A stretch of DNA of 64,000 nucleotides, from NCBI GenBank assembly GCA_028551475.1, contig CM052361.1, positions 8,687,501 through 8,751,500 on the forward strand, in the 5' to 3' direction. The position numbers and the translations under genes were made by a program. The notes under the pieces are model-generated. The model saw only the letters and a program-made list of their open reading frames with translations, made no database searches and was not told the origin of the DNA. Origin of the DNA: Casuarina equisetifolia. Taxonomy: Eukaryota; Streptophyta; Magnoliopsida; Fagales; Casuarinaceae. Below are positions 1 to 12,329 of this stretch, piece after piece. How positions within the stretch are numbered: position 1 is the first letter of the stretch; every line of letters begins with the position of its first letter.

Positions 1-1094
1 CAATTGTTGCAGATTCTGTGGGTGGTTTGGTTCCTGTAATGCGGAGCCTTCAGCTCACAGACGTTCGTCAACTTGTATGATGTCACTTAGTCTCTTTTAC
101 TGACGATCATCTACCTTGTAATTAATGTATTTGGTTGTTTGAGTCCGTGCCGTAATGTCTTTTTCGGTTTGGGTGAGTCCATACAACAAAAGTCATCAGC
201 GTTGTCTTCGACTTGAGTCACCGCAGGCTGAGATGCCCAGCTCTGGTGTTTTCCTGATTTGACTTCGACTCTGGGCCAATTTTAAGTGAAACGAGCCTCT
301 GGAACTTGCGCTCCCTTCGCCTCAGGATTTGCTTTTGAGACCCCTGAAGAAAAAAGCCACTCACACTATTCTTCCTTCCGGCGCTGTTCATTGATATTTC
401 CCAGCTTTGCTGAATATCCTGGAATTTCAGAACATGTAGGATGTCTCTTTGGGCGAGGTCTTTCCCTCTTCATTCTCAAGTTTGCTACCGTCGGTATTGA
501 TCATGGCGTACACTACGAGATCGAGATCTACAGGTGTCCGGATTTCCTGTAACTATAAAAAGTCGCCCTTCTTCGAAACGGACAAGTCGGTAATGGGAAG
601 AAAAACTGGTATACGCTGCTTAATATCTTCCATGTTACGGTGTTGGGAATTCAGGCAACAGCTGATGTCATTCCCTACAGATCTTGTACATTTCAGGCCC
701 TGTTTGTAAATTTGGGTGCAATCTGTTTTGCTTGGATAGAGAAGGCTGTAGATGGATGAGATTGTAAGACATGTAGTAAAAGTGCCACATGAACGGAGTA
801 AGAAAAATTACAATAGAGATGAACTTTCATCCTTCTATAACCAGGGCACTCTTCCTTCAGTGTCAGAGAGGGTACGGCGAAGCCCCAGAGAAAACCAAAT
901 ACATTGCATCAACTGCAAAGAATGTTACATTGTTTTGCTGGCAATCACAGCCACAAGCTACACACCAACATGGAACATCAAAGTCCATCTCAAGCTTATG
1001 TGTACCTAGAGAATATCAAATACATTCCGGATCTGGCAATGATACTGATATATTCATATACAACATATTCACGCTAACATTATTCCTTCGTATT
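1..1094. other. 3' flank of the TOL gene, no supported gene
   Basis: No convincing coding region was seen. The sequence is less AT-rich than the repeat regions further right. It must hold the 3' untranslated region of the minus-strand TOL gene, which stops at 1095, and it may hold the 3' end of a convergent plus-strand gene entering from the left. Open frames at 286-552 and 449-709 show no family resemblance and overlap each other. I saw no clear AATAAA on the minus strand. Confidence 0.35.
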
Positions 1095-4000
1095 TCACTT
1101 CCTTCCACCAACCATACTTTGACCAGGAGTTCCCGACAAGCTCGATGTTGTGCTACTACTTGTTTTGAGTTTTCCATCCACATTGCCAAATACGTTGAGT
1201 TCTTCGAACAATTTGTACGTTGGAACAAAGGGCTTCGGTCCTGATGCTGGGGCAGAATTCTTAGGTCCCGCACTCACCCGTGGATCTCCATGCATAGCAG
1301 ACCCGTTTATTTCTCTCGATGGAAAATTGTTATACTGCTGTAAAGGTCTAGGCCCTTGAGTGGGATTGTATGATGCAGTTCGTGAAGTCAAATACATATT
1401 GGTAGGAGACGATTGATTCTGGTTGTTGGTATATACAGGGGTGGGTGCCCATGGTGGAGGAGGGTAGCCAGACGAGTATTGAGGATACTGAGGTTGAAGT
1501 AGCGGCCTGGGTTGTGGTTGTGGTTGCGGTTGAGGTTGAACTTGGGGAAAGCCTTGAGGTTGTAATTGTTGTGGTGACTGAGGCTTTGGTTGTGACTCTG
1601 GCTGAGGTGGGACTTGGTGAAAGCTTTGGGGTTGTAGTTGAGGCTGAACTTGGTGAAAGCTTTGAGGTTGTAATTGAGGTTGTGTCGGGGGTTGAGGTTG
1701 AGGTTGAACTTGCTGAAAGCTTTGGGATCGTAATTGAGGTTCCAATTGTGGCTGGTGCTGAGGTTGAACTTGCTGATAGCTATGGGGTCGTAATTGAGGT
1801 TGCAATTGTGGCTGGGGTTGATGTTGAGGTTGAACTTGTTGAAAACTTTGAGGATGTGTTTGAGGTTGCGATTGTGGTTGGGCCCATGGAACAACATAAC
1901 TACTGTAAGGTACCTGCTCTTGGCCAGGATAAGTTTGGGTACCATTGTTGTATCCTTGTGCACTTGGGGAGACTCGTATCTGATGCATATTTTGGTTGGA
2001 AGCCGATGGAGTGTGAGGAGCAGGGGGGGAGGCTGATGTTGTATACAAGGTGATACTCAAAAGATCAATCATGTCCTGCTCCTTTGAAGTCCTAACCGGC
2101 GCAGGTTGATCAGGCAGCGCTAATGCATTGCTTGTGGTGGAGTTTGATGCCACCGATGAAGTTGGACTGCTAGCATCCACTGACGACTGGCCGTCAGTCA
2201 TTCCAGTGCCTTGGAAAGGCGTGGGCTGAGTTTTAGAATGCCTGCACTCACAAAACAGTCGATCAATTATGATAAGCTAAATCAAATTACACATTTTCGT
2301 AAATAGTGGATAAAGTTCAGCTGTTATTAGGTTATTCAAGTAAGAAATCAGAGACTTCAATACACAGTATCAAATGTGTGAGCTGACCAACAAGAGCACA
2401 CCAACTTCTGCAAGTGCCTTTGTACACTAGATAAAGATTAAAGTTGTGTGATTGGGGCATATTCCCGCCTGTTGATGTAATGAGAATCCCTAGGAAATAT
2501 TAACTTATTGACTTACGAAGTATCCAAATCCAATGTGCATTAGCTCTAGGCATCGGCATAAAGAGTTCCATTCATATAATCCCTTAGAAATATAGTTAAA
2601 TGAAAACAAGGAGTTAAGGGCAACCTTCTAGCTAGTTGTGCAAATTCATCTTCCACTTCCTCTTCTTCATCGATCTGGGTCCTTGCAATAGCAAGAGTTG
2701 GATTCATACCATTAGGTCTTGGGCTAGAGTCTTCTGGGTAAGAATTCACTACACCTGGTTTAGGCCTCGAGGCAGATACTTCAGAGGGCTGGGGGCTGGA
2801 ATTTGTAGGTGGATTTGGTAGAGGGGAACCAGAAGCTATAGCATCATGTTTTGCAAGCAAACTTTGCAGGGTGTCATTTAGTTCAAGACCCTGACAAAGA
2901 AGCTCCTCATCCCTGCCACAACCAACAAGAAAACGTGAGAATGTTGGACAAGTCCAGGGACACATGCATATAGAGGCTGGCCACACACGACAACATTCAC
3001 GATATTGACTAATGCCCTCAATCATATCTGGTCAACAGCATGCCAAAATAAGTTATGCATAATGAAGTAGGCCAGAAGGAAACTAACCCAGTTGTAGTAA
3101 GCATTTGCATCAGTTTCTTCTGGTTGGAACGGCAACGGTTGACAAGATCAACTATAACTTCATCCTTTACAGCCTAGAAACACAAACAGAAGGATCATGT
3201 AATTACCCGACAGGATTTGCATTAAGGACAGAACTAGAACATCATTTCACATACTGCACGATCACTGGGGTTCACAGCTTGTAGCATGTCACTTAAGAGG
3301 TCCATAACATTCCGCATAGAATCCATGCTTGACAAACTAAGATCATTGTGAAAAATCAATCAGAACAAGATCAAAAGTGCTGTTTATAATCATACATCAA
3401 ACCCCAGAATGGGCACTAATAAAGTGGCAGAAAGCAACAGCAATAAGGGACAACAAGGTCCATAGACCAACAACAAAACATCACCTTAAATTTTCAATGT
3501 CGGCTGCCATTGTTTCATCAAGCCTCCTTGCAGAATTGCTAGGCATTCCATATCCTGGCTGAGCGAGTCTGGGAGTAGGATGGGTTACAGGTGGTGTAAA
3601 TATTGGAGCTGCATCGAAAGAACGTTTGGGAAATTCCACTCCAGACCGCTGCAATTCATTCAACCCAAAACTGAGATTATTCCTTTAGGATATGACATAA
3701 ACAAAACTTATTTTTCCATGAATAAGCAGTCAATTTTATTTTTTTTAATTTTTTGATGTAAAAGGAGGAAAACGAAATTCAGGGAAATCAATAGTCATCA
3801 ACACGCCAAATCATTTTTGACGTCAGTGTCTACCACAGTAGGTAAAACAAAATGAAGATCAATCTCCAAAGCATTTCCTTGATTAGTAAAGCAAATTTTA
3901 TTGGTCACATTACTCGTAAACTCAGCCCAAGCCTTAATCCCACTATGCTATTGATCGTTAGATGAAGTTTTTTCTAGTTGAACTAATGTGACAGCCCACA

Positions 4001-6334
4001 AAGTGCACCATGAAATCTTCTAACTACTAGAAACAGTATTATTGTAAGACGCATAAACTATTATCAATTGTTGTAATAGAATGAGAAGGATTCAATCTAA
4101 GGGATCCAACGATTTCGCATTCCATGGTCAATACAGAACCAGGCATGAAAGAAACATCATGCATAACCATTTGAATTTAGAAAGCTACATGCCTACCCTT
4201 AGTTCCTCATACGCATAATAGTACTGAGGATGTTTTCCTCCAGGACCACCAAAAGCCTCTTGCCAAGAGTCCAGCAATACCAAGATTTTGTCCCTCACGT
4301 GCATATCTGCCTGCAAAATCCATCAACACAAGCACTTTACAGGTGGGAGGGAAAAGAAGAAAAAGCAAAAAGGAGGATCCATCCAAATCTTCTAAGCAAA
4401 CTAAAAAAACTACTAGAGGGAGCATTAAAGAAATATGAGAATCACCAAAATGAAAAATTTCAACAACTAAAAATGCTAAATAAAGTGGGAGTATCAAATA
4501 TCCAACATACAAGGACAACAAAAAGATTCACTAAACATGGAAACATATCACAGTCAACACTTGTTTCATCTCATCAACCTCAAGATCCATACTCAAGTCC
4601 AACATAATTAATTAAGTTTACCTGGTGTTCAGTAAGGCCACAGAACATACTATTCATGATTTTCCTCATCATGCCACAAGTCCAACATAATTAATTAAGT
4701 TTACCTCAAGTTCAACATAATTAGTTAAGTTTACCTGATGTTCAGTAAGGCCACAGAACATACTATTCATGATTTTCCTCATCATGCCCCATGATCATTG
4801 CATGGAGATTGAAGAATCCATAATATTTTTCCATGAAGACCCCTGGCCCCCAGGTGCAGGGGCCCAAAGTTTTAAGTTACTATCCCTACTTTTACATGCT
4901 TATCAGAGTGTAAGGCTACAACCATGTGTTCTAGACAACAAGGATCAATTATCAAATTAACCCACCAAAAGTGAAAATTAAACCTGTGTGCAGGACTTAC
5001 AAAAGCAGATGGGTGGAACTAGTCATTCTGATTACCAACAAATTAACTTCAACAAACTACAGTATGGGCATGCAACTCAAGAACCATGCATCTTGTGCTG
5101 AATTATGCTATCGAACAAAAAAAGGATGGAACCTACCTTCTTCTTGACAATTTTGATCATCTCCTCCAATATTTTTTTCTCAGCAATTTGAAAATGAACA
5201 AAATCACCACAGTTTTTAACCATCGTCTCCAAAAGCTGCAAAGTATATCCACACACAATTAATCCATCAAGAAATTTTCTGCATAAAAGAAGCTGAAGTT
5301 CTCCAAAAAGAAACCAAAAACACAAGAGTACATACATAAGTGGAAGAAATTTGAGCTTCGATATTGGAGAATAAGTTCAGATTAGTCAAGCAAAAGAAAA
5401 AGGTCCCAACCAAAAAGTACCGTTAATGAGAGTAATTGAACTCTTGGGTTCTTATGCTGCAACCTTTTCTTCACAGCTTTGACAACGTCTTTCGCCTGCC
5501 TGAACAAGCAAACACATTCCCGTCAACAAACCAGTATAAATTTTACCTTAATCTTCCAAATAAAAACACGCCGAATTTTTACAAAAAAGAAAAAGAAAAA
5601 GAAAACAAGAGTTGGGACTAATTCCGAAATTCAACAAAATCCCACGTCGTTTTAAAGGAAAATAATTTATGGATTAATTTTCCCAACAAAGGAAAAAAAG
5701 AAAGTCTTTTTCCTTCATCGTCGCCGTTTTATCGTGTTCAAAAAACTTTCAATGAAGCCTGAGGGGAACTTTGTCCTGTCTCTTCAACCAACTGCTGGTA
5801 TAAAAAGGAGAAGAGTAGCGCCTTATAGCATAAACCATCGACAAAAGTCTTTCAAAGGTATGCTATTTCTATCAAAAAAATTTAAATAAGAAACTCTAAA
5901 GATCCAAACACAAGAGATAAATAAAAAAGTAATCACATATTGCAACTGACAATCCAAATTAAAAGAAACTGTTATCATACAACATATTAACAAAAAGGAA
6001 ACGAAATAGATACATAAAGAGGAATAACTGAAAATTCACGCATACAAACACAGAGATAAATCCAAAGAACGAAATTTTCAGTTAAAAAGAAACCCTAGAC
6101 TGAATCAACGTCAAAGTCAACCTCCAGAGAACCAGAAAACGGAGAAGAGAAGAGAGCTCCACGAAAACAAAAGAAAAGAAAACTCGCGGGTCGCCTCTGC
6201 TATTACCAATGATGTGAATTGACGGAATCGCAGATATCGATGTTCATAGTCCAATCAGGACCCATCAGAAGATCACTCGTGGCCTTGTCCACCGCCACAG
6301 TCGCCGAAGCTGAGGACGACGATGAAAGCGCCAT
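1095..6334 (-). CDS. TOL: TOM1-like (TOL6/TOL9-type) VHS-GAT domain protein, nine exons
   Basis: Known role of the family: TOL proteins bind ubiquitinated membrane cargo and pass it to the ESCRT pathway at plasma membrane and endosomes. Exons inferred from GT-AG sites and frame: 6334-6207, 5499-5421, 5235-5137, 4310-4197, 3648-3485, 3336-3255, 3173-3088, 2912-2625, 2241-1095, total 2187 nt, 728 residues. Phases agree at every junction. VHS domain about residues 11-150 ([25 protein letters not shown] just after it). GAT domain about 195-280 ([36 protein letters not shown]). An acidic patch [10 protein letters not shown] follows near 335, then a DLLSITL motif, a long Gln/Pro-rich region and a conserved-looking tail ([15 protein letters not shown]). 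The ATG gives [20 protein letters not shown], typical of the family. No stop or frameshift is seen. TOL6 versus TOL9 cannot be settled here. Confidence 0.93.
1497..1886 (-). repeat. Gln/Pro-coding degenerate repeat in TOL exon 9
   Basis: On the minus strand this stretch encodes many variants of a PQSFxQVQPQ unit, rich in Gln and Pro. The plus strand therefore reads as a GGTTGAGGTTG-like tract, which also creates a long spurious valine/glutamate-rich frame on the plus strand. Such low-complexity tails are known in plant TOL proteins. Length variation between alleles is likely. Confidence 0.8.
4594..4788. repeat. Duplicated segment inside a TOL intron
   Basis: An 82-bp unit at 4594-4675 recurs almost unchanged at 4707-4788, with a shortened copy of its first part between them (4678-4705). 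Shared core: GTTCAGTAAGGCCACAGAAC. It lies in the intron between the third and fourth coding exons and contains no splice site I use. Confidence 0.85.
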
Positions 6335-6760
6335 CTCCGTCTATATGCACCTCTCTCTCCCTCTCTCCCTCTCTCACAGACACACAAAGACAACCTTTTT
6401 TCGCACAACAGACAGGGAAGCTTTCCTTTTGCCCCGTTTGTTCGCCGAGAAAATTCAAAAAGCAAGACTCCACTTACAACTTCAAACGCTCCTCATCTTC
6501 CTGGAAACCACACCGCCATGATCGAGGCAATTCCCGAACCCTAACTTTTTCATCTTTCTCCAACTTTTCCTTGGTTCTTTCTCGCCCTCACCGCTCAAAA
6601 TTCTTCTTTCTTTCTCTCCTGATATTACGTTTTCTCTCAGCTTTCTTTGTTCCACGATAGCGCTCTGGTTTTAGTATTGCCACTCTGTAGTCTCCCTTGC
6701 CCACGCTCCACATAACAACAGCGGAGCCACGCGCGACTTCCCCAGCCCACGTGGAGAGAT
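6335..6760 (-). promoter_or_regulatory. 5' leader and proximal promoter of the TOL gene
   Basis: Upstream of the TOL start on the minus strand there is a purine-rich (GA) tract next to the ATG (6351-6380), typical of plant 5' leaders. A telo-box-like AACCCTAA lies at 6537-6544, and a palindromic G-box CCACGTGG at 6747-6754, about 413 bp upstream of the start codon. These are known plant promoter motifs. Their use here is inference. No clear TATA box was identified. Confidence 0.4.
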
Positions 6761-7539
6761 TTAAGTCATTGTCCGCTCAGGGAGCGCGTGGTAATGGATT
6801 CGATTTGCACAAGAGCCGTCGGGGCCTTGGCTTCTTTTCCTAGACTTTTTGGGTATTTTTATATTGTTAAAAGGATAATATTGGGCAGAGCGATTAGCAA
6901 TGTGGATTAGGGGGTGGTGGGCATAAAAGTCATAGTGGGGAATAATGGACTGGGGTGGACAGAAAGATTGCTGACGTGTAGCGAGCCTCTGTGGGACCAC
7001 CTTTGTCTCTTTTGGACTGGAGGATGACATATTCTGAATAATTTATATTATATAAAAAAAAATTGAGGGCTTAAAACTCATATTTATTAAATTTCTCTTT
7101 TTTAGGTTAGATTTGGCTAATGAATTGCAACACAACTTTGCCACAAGATGGTGAATCTTTTTATTTTTGCAAGCTACAGTCCTGATCTTAATTTCGATTA
7201 TTAGACTATACAACAAAAATGATATAAATCCATAAATATCTTATGAATGAGGCCTTCTTGATATATGAGTATATATATATATATATATCTTTGTGTAGAT
7301 TCTGTTTTTTTTTTTTTTTAATTTGCCTCAAATTTTACACATTTTATATTCTCTATTCAACTGATATTAAGATAACACCCATGAATTGCAACAAATCTCC
7401 TCCCTTATAATGATTAAGTTGTAAAGTCCTAATTATAAAGATAACCAAAACACTAGATGATGTCTTGAAATTTGTCTATGCTATTGAGATTTACTTTCTT
7501 AATTTTGAAGGCAGACATGCTTTGTATATTAATGCATTG
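6761..7539. other. Intergenic, no gene seen
   Basis: AT-rich sequence with a short (AT)n run near 7269-7288 and poly-T near 7306-7319. No coding or element signature was recognised. Confidence 0.5.
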
Positions 7540-8830
7540 TTACTAGCATCTTATTAATAGTGATGCTAGTAGTCACAAGCATTGCCAAAAGGTAGGGTAG
7601 GCATTATAGAAACGATCGCATAGAGTTGGAACCGGCATCAACGGCCGGAATTATAAGAGAGTTGACTAAAACAATACATTTTTTTAACACTAATTGAGAA
7701 ATATGGTCATCCGCCACCTTTGTTATTATCATTTTTTTTTAGTTTTTTTTGTGAATAATTTAATCCCACCAAGGATTTGGCCTTTGAAAATGTTGTATGA
7801 TTGCCTTCTTCTTCTTTACTTTTGTAAATAATTACATTTGGCTCTAGAAAAGTTGGCGTTGCACGGGCTTTTAAAGGTGGGGGAGGGACAAGAGCAGTTA
7901 CAGGTTACTGTCCGGGCTATTTGTTTGTTCTATTTATCAGGGAAGTTGAAATTGTGTGCTTGTTTTACGCTGCTATATATTGATTCGTAATATTCCATAT
8001 ATATAAATTTACTTTCCTCTCTTATCAATCTTTTTTTTCTTTACAATAAATATTCTTATATTAATATCAGAGCTCTAGTTTCTTTATTTATTTTTTGATG
8101 AATGGTTTGTATTTTATATATCTCAAAATTATAATATAATATATTTTAATAAATTATCCAATACTTATGGTTAGAAAGCAATGTTCGAAAATTTTCAAAA
8201 TTTCATCAGATTTTACATTTTACATCCTTTTTAATTTTGACAATAATATAGTACTCATTAGACCTTAATTATTGAGTATTTTTCTATTGCCTTTTATTTT
8301 AGACATTCTAGGTTATAACTTTAAATAACATATTCAACAGGATTGTTATAAAACTTTTCCTTCTTTATTGTTTAATTGTTCAAGATCATTTATTCATGAT
8401 TAGTGTTTTCTCTATACACATTAGTGAAACTATGATTAAAATACTAATTTCCCTGTAAATCAATCTCTGAAAAAGTGTTTCTCAAACTTATTTAGGAGAG
8501 CATAGAAATCTAAATATTTTATATTATTAATATTTTGATATATTAGATTTTGTATGAATATTTCGCTTGATTTGACAGGTGTTGTTTTTTTGGTTGGATG
8601 AGTTATTTTAAATGTTATTGACAATCAGTGATCCATCCGAACGTTGAAAAGTCATGAAAGCAAATACCTGTCGATAGATCTTCCTGTTTCGTCACGATAG
8701 AATCTGCACAATAAATGGAATATTATGTTTCGTGGAAACACAATCACTTCCATTACTGCAAAAGCAGAAGCCATTTACAATTAGGAATTGACATCTCCTG
8801 TTTTTTGATGTTAACTGCCTTTGACATAGT
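7540..8830. repeat. Diverged third copy of the LOR 3'-flank block
   Basis: Segments here match, with indels, the flank downstream of the LOR genes at 17,870-18,360 and 31,800-32,300. Shared landmarks are GGCATCAACGGCCGGAATTA (7634 onward) against GGCATCAAGGCTGGAATTAC, CACGGGCTTTTAAAGGTG near 7862 against CATGGGCTTTTAAAGGTG, and GCAAAAGCAGAAGCCA near 8758. It is followed by a decayed LOR gene, so an older LOR-plus-flank unit once sat here. The flank itself has no recognised function. Confidence 0.6.
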
Positions 8831-9439
8831 ATAAAGAGCACTATCCACGTTATCAAGAATGAAGGAAAGAGAGTTACACACTAATCTTGGTTGAATATTT
8901 TTTATAAAATTAAAATATTTTTTACTTTTAAGAGGTTTAGGAGAAGGTAGCATATATTTTATTTTAAAAAATTTCTAAACAAAAGCTAAATGATATTAGA
9001 TACTTTCTACATTGTTCGTAAACTAGTTTGGTTTACTATTTGACATTATTATGAAATAGCACGTGTCCCACATTGTTAATTTTTTAGTTTGATATTCCTA
9101 TTAAAAAAGGAAAATGAATATTTTTAATTATTATAATAACACAATGTGCTTATGTATGCTCTATGTGTAATAATAACTTTCGTACATGCTATGAATGCTA
9201 GAATTTGCAACTCTTTATTAAGAAACAACCCCTCATGAGATCGCATCCTTTTATGTATTGTTGTCCTTTAATGTTCTCATTTAATGTTTTTCGAAAACTA
9301 CAGTATTCCTTTGTTTCTCATTAATTCATCAAACATTGTTCCTTCATTTTCTAGATGATTGTAATTCATGATTTGTTATTTGTTTAGCTATGAAATTGTC
9401 TCAGTCTTAATTGTCTAACCTGATTCCCATTTTTAGTGG

Positions 9440-10400
9440 ATCAAACCAATTAAAGCTATTCTTCTTAGTCCTATCAAGAACCAGAAAAGTGCGAATATGA
9501 TCGCTTGACCATCTGCAATTTCCTTATTGATGAAAAAAGTCAGTCTAAGATTCTCTCTAAAGCACTCCTGTGTGGCCAACCATTATTCTCATGTTATATC
9601 ATGCCCAATTGATTGAGCCAAAAAGAGAAAGAAAAATAAAAAGAAAAAGAGAGAAAATCTTACCTTCAAGATTCTCCGGCATAATTGTGACCCTCGATGA
9701 CCCACTCTTTTAAACTTTGAAGTCACAAACATAATCCTTTGTGTTGCTTGCCAAGAACACACGCAACTTGGGCTGTAGTTGGAAGATTGAAGATCGCTTA
9801 ACGCTAAAATTTAGAGCATCTTACATACGGCTTTTACCAGTATAAACTTTTCGTCTGTCATGGATACTCAGAGTCTACGCAAAAACAACATTGCTTGGTA
9901 CAATAAGCTTTTCATGGACGCCAAAACATACGAAACTTAGGAGAATAGCAAGCTAAAGCATCAGTAATTGACTGATAATAATAAGATATAGAATATCATA
10001 TTTAAGGCGATATCATCCAAACAATGGCGTTTCCCACATCTTCAAAAGGGGCCCAACGGCGGCAACTAGTGGTTAATATTGTTGCTTTGACTTAGATGTT
10101 AAAAAATTCAATACCACCAAAAAATCAACTTTAACAGTAAAGAATATCCGTTTTGATAGAGAGGATTCCTATGCAAGATTTAAGTAATATAGATTCTTAA
10201 ACCATGTTAAAAACTCCAATTCTATTTAAAATTTGATTCAAGAGTAAAGAGTCATTTTTGAATCATTTTTCCTTATGAAAATAATTGCTAAAGATAATGC
10301 GAATTATCTATGCTTAATCAATTTGAAATAGTACTACAGATGATGTCTTTGACAAGAAAGTTTCCATTGGAAAGCTTCAAGGCCTTCGTGACAAGGGTTG
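9440..10400 (-). pseudogene. LOR pseudogene f (LURP-one-related), badly decayed
   Basis: Exon 2 remnant at 9664-9874 still encodes recognisable LOR text (FSVKRSSIFQL, KLRVFLASNTKDYVCDFKV) but carries an in-frame stop and frameshifts. Exon 3 remnant lies near 9440-9530 with an internal deletion. Exon 1 is split: about 10,020-10,090 matches the DAAGNP-coding end and 10,341-10,400 the SDGNF-coding part, with about 250 bp of foreign AT-rich sequence between. Exon order matches the other minus-strand LOR loci. It is too damaged to encode a protein. Confidence 0.7.
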
Positions 10401-11430
10401 AAATTTGAATGTGCATATCATGTTGTCAAGATGTTCTCCTTATTGTCCTTATATGTTCAGGAGTTCGAAACCCCCTCATCCCCTATGTGTGTGTTAAAAA
10501 AATAAAAAAAGTGTCATTATAAGTCAAGATGTTCTCACTTTTTGTAAACTTGTTTTAAAGAAACATAAGAACTATTTAACATAATAGTAGAGTCAATATT
10601 TTAGGTAAGACATCTTATTTTTTGTAGATTGTATCTTTGTGGGACATATTTCACCTTGATTGACATAAAGGGTATATTGAAATATGGATGTATAGCTCTA
10701 TTTTGTTAGTTTAACAACTTGTTCTATTTTTTATATGTGGATATATTCTTTTCTCTTTCAAATTAGTTTTAAGAGGGAAAGTGAGCTTTTTAAACATTAG
10801 ACAATACAAAAGATGATGATGATAAGAAACATTTAAATCCAAAAAGCCATATCACGAGAAAAATTAGTCGTAGTTGCGTTAAAAAAAAAGTAAAAAGAAA
10901 AAATGGTATTGGATTGTGAGACTTTTGACATGTTTGAATTTCATTTGTGGTCTATAATTTGAATGAAAAAACAAATGTCTCTAAAAAAAATCGTGTTAAC
11001 CTTCTTCACAATGGACAAGTTTGTTGGTTTAACTATTACATTTTTTTTTTAATAATTAAGAGCTAAAATGGTCATAGTCATGTCAAGAAAAAAAAAGATT
11101 ATAGTCAGATTAGTAAGACTTTGACACATTTAAATTGCTTTGCACAAATAATTCCTATTGCATTTCTCACAAAATAGCGATGTAAGTTTTTTTGTGCTTG
11201 TTAGTTTACGATTATAGATTTTCTGTTTGAGAACTTATCACAACAAAGGGATTGGTTACTATAGGCCTCTCCATTGTGTCATGTGTTCACACTGGGTGGG
11301 ATCTCTTCTTCGAGGTTTCTTTTATATGTTCAATGGGAGCATGCCTTGTCTAAATGAACTTCATGAGTAAGAGAATTATTGCACAAAACATATCAAGATA
11401 TTTTCGAGGATCGAGACATTTAAGAGAGTG
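10401..11430. other. Intergenic, no gene seen
   Basis: AT-rich with several poly-A/T runs. Nothing coding or element-like was recognised. Confidence 0.5.
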
Positions 11431-11439
11431 ACAGTAGGC

Positions 11440-12210
11440 TAAAGTGCCATGAAATTTTCTAGTTATCTAATTGCATTAATTACTGGTCCAATATGTGATA
11501 TAGAAGATCAGAAGAGACATCAATGGTGCAAAGAGAGTTAATAAAGCCCCATTGACTTTGAAAATGACATTGCCATACATTTCTAACAATATTGTTTTAA
11601 ACTTCTCTTATGGGTTGAATGGAGAAGATCTACCTTCCTCAAGAAGACCAAAAAATAAAAAAATAAAAAAATAAAAAAAAAGAAAAGAAAACCTTATGTC
11701 GGCAAGCATTCTAAAATAATTTCTAGCATAAACAATTCATATTTTTCAATGAACTTCCTTAAACTTTTTAACCACAAACATTCAACTTGTGTTGACTGTG
11801 AACAATGTATGTAACTTGGTCTTTAGCAATTTTATGAATGAGCCTATAGTGCAATTTAGAAGTTAGTTTATAGGTTAGAGGGTACTTTTCTTATACAACT
11901 TTTACCTTAGGATCTTATTGTTCGGTGTGAAACTCGTCTTGTACAAACTCCATTGTACATCAAACATTAGTGAACTCAAGGTTGTATTCGGAATAAATTT
12001 AACCTAGACTCTGATGTCATTATAAAAGTATACTTTTAATGGAATTCAAAAAGTAGTTCATGAGTTAGAAGGTCCTTTTTAATTTAAGTTTTATTTCATG
12101 GATTGAAGGATAAAAATCGTCCAACATTAGAAATTAGATTACTTTCCTCAATACCTCACTCATAATCTACTTAAAGGCAACATTATTTTTGGTACAATGG
12201 ACATTCAAGT
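11440..12210 (-). pseudogene. LOR exon relics g, split by an insertion
   Basis: At 11,775-11,838 and 12,130-12,205 the sequence matches LOR exon 2 and its 5' intron edge (ATGTAACTTGGTCTTTA, ACTTTCCTCA, ACTCATAATCTAC) as seen in the loci at 23.5 and 47.4 kb. About 290 bp of unrelated sequence separates the two parts. At 11,548-11,572 a short match to exon 1 (TTGACTTTGAAAATGACATT) lies on the wrong side of exon 2, so it belongs to another relic or the locus was rearranged. Confidence 0.45.
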
Positions 12211-12329
12211 GGATGTAGAAGTACTGCAATTAGATTACAATATAAGACAATTACTAAGAAAAAGATGTGTATAAGTAAATAATAAGTCATTTACCCAAAA
12301 AATAAGATATAAATGTGTAGTAGAAGAAA

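Noticed and set aside
286..709. Two overlapping small frames near the left edge
   Set aside because: No similarity to a known family, no splice context that I could support, and they lie in what is probably untranslated or intergenic DNA.
1445..2053. 202-residue plus-strand frame rich in Val and Glu
   Set aside because: It is the reverse complement of the Gln/Pro repeat of TOL exon 9; low complexity and opposite to a confident gene.
6265..6660. Frames on both strands around the TOL first exon
   Set aside because: They read the CT-rich leader in wrong frames; the spliced TOL start accounts for the region.
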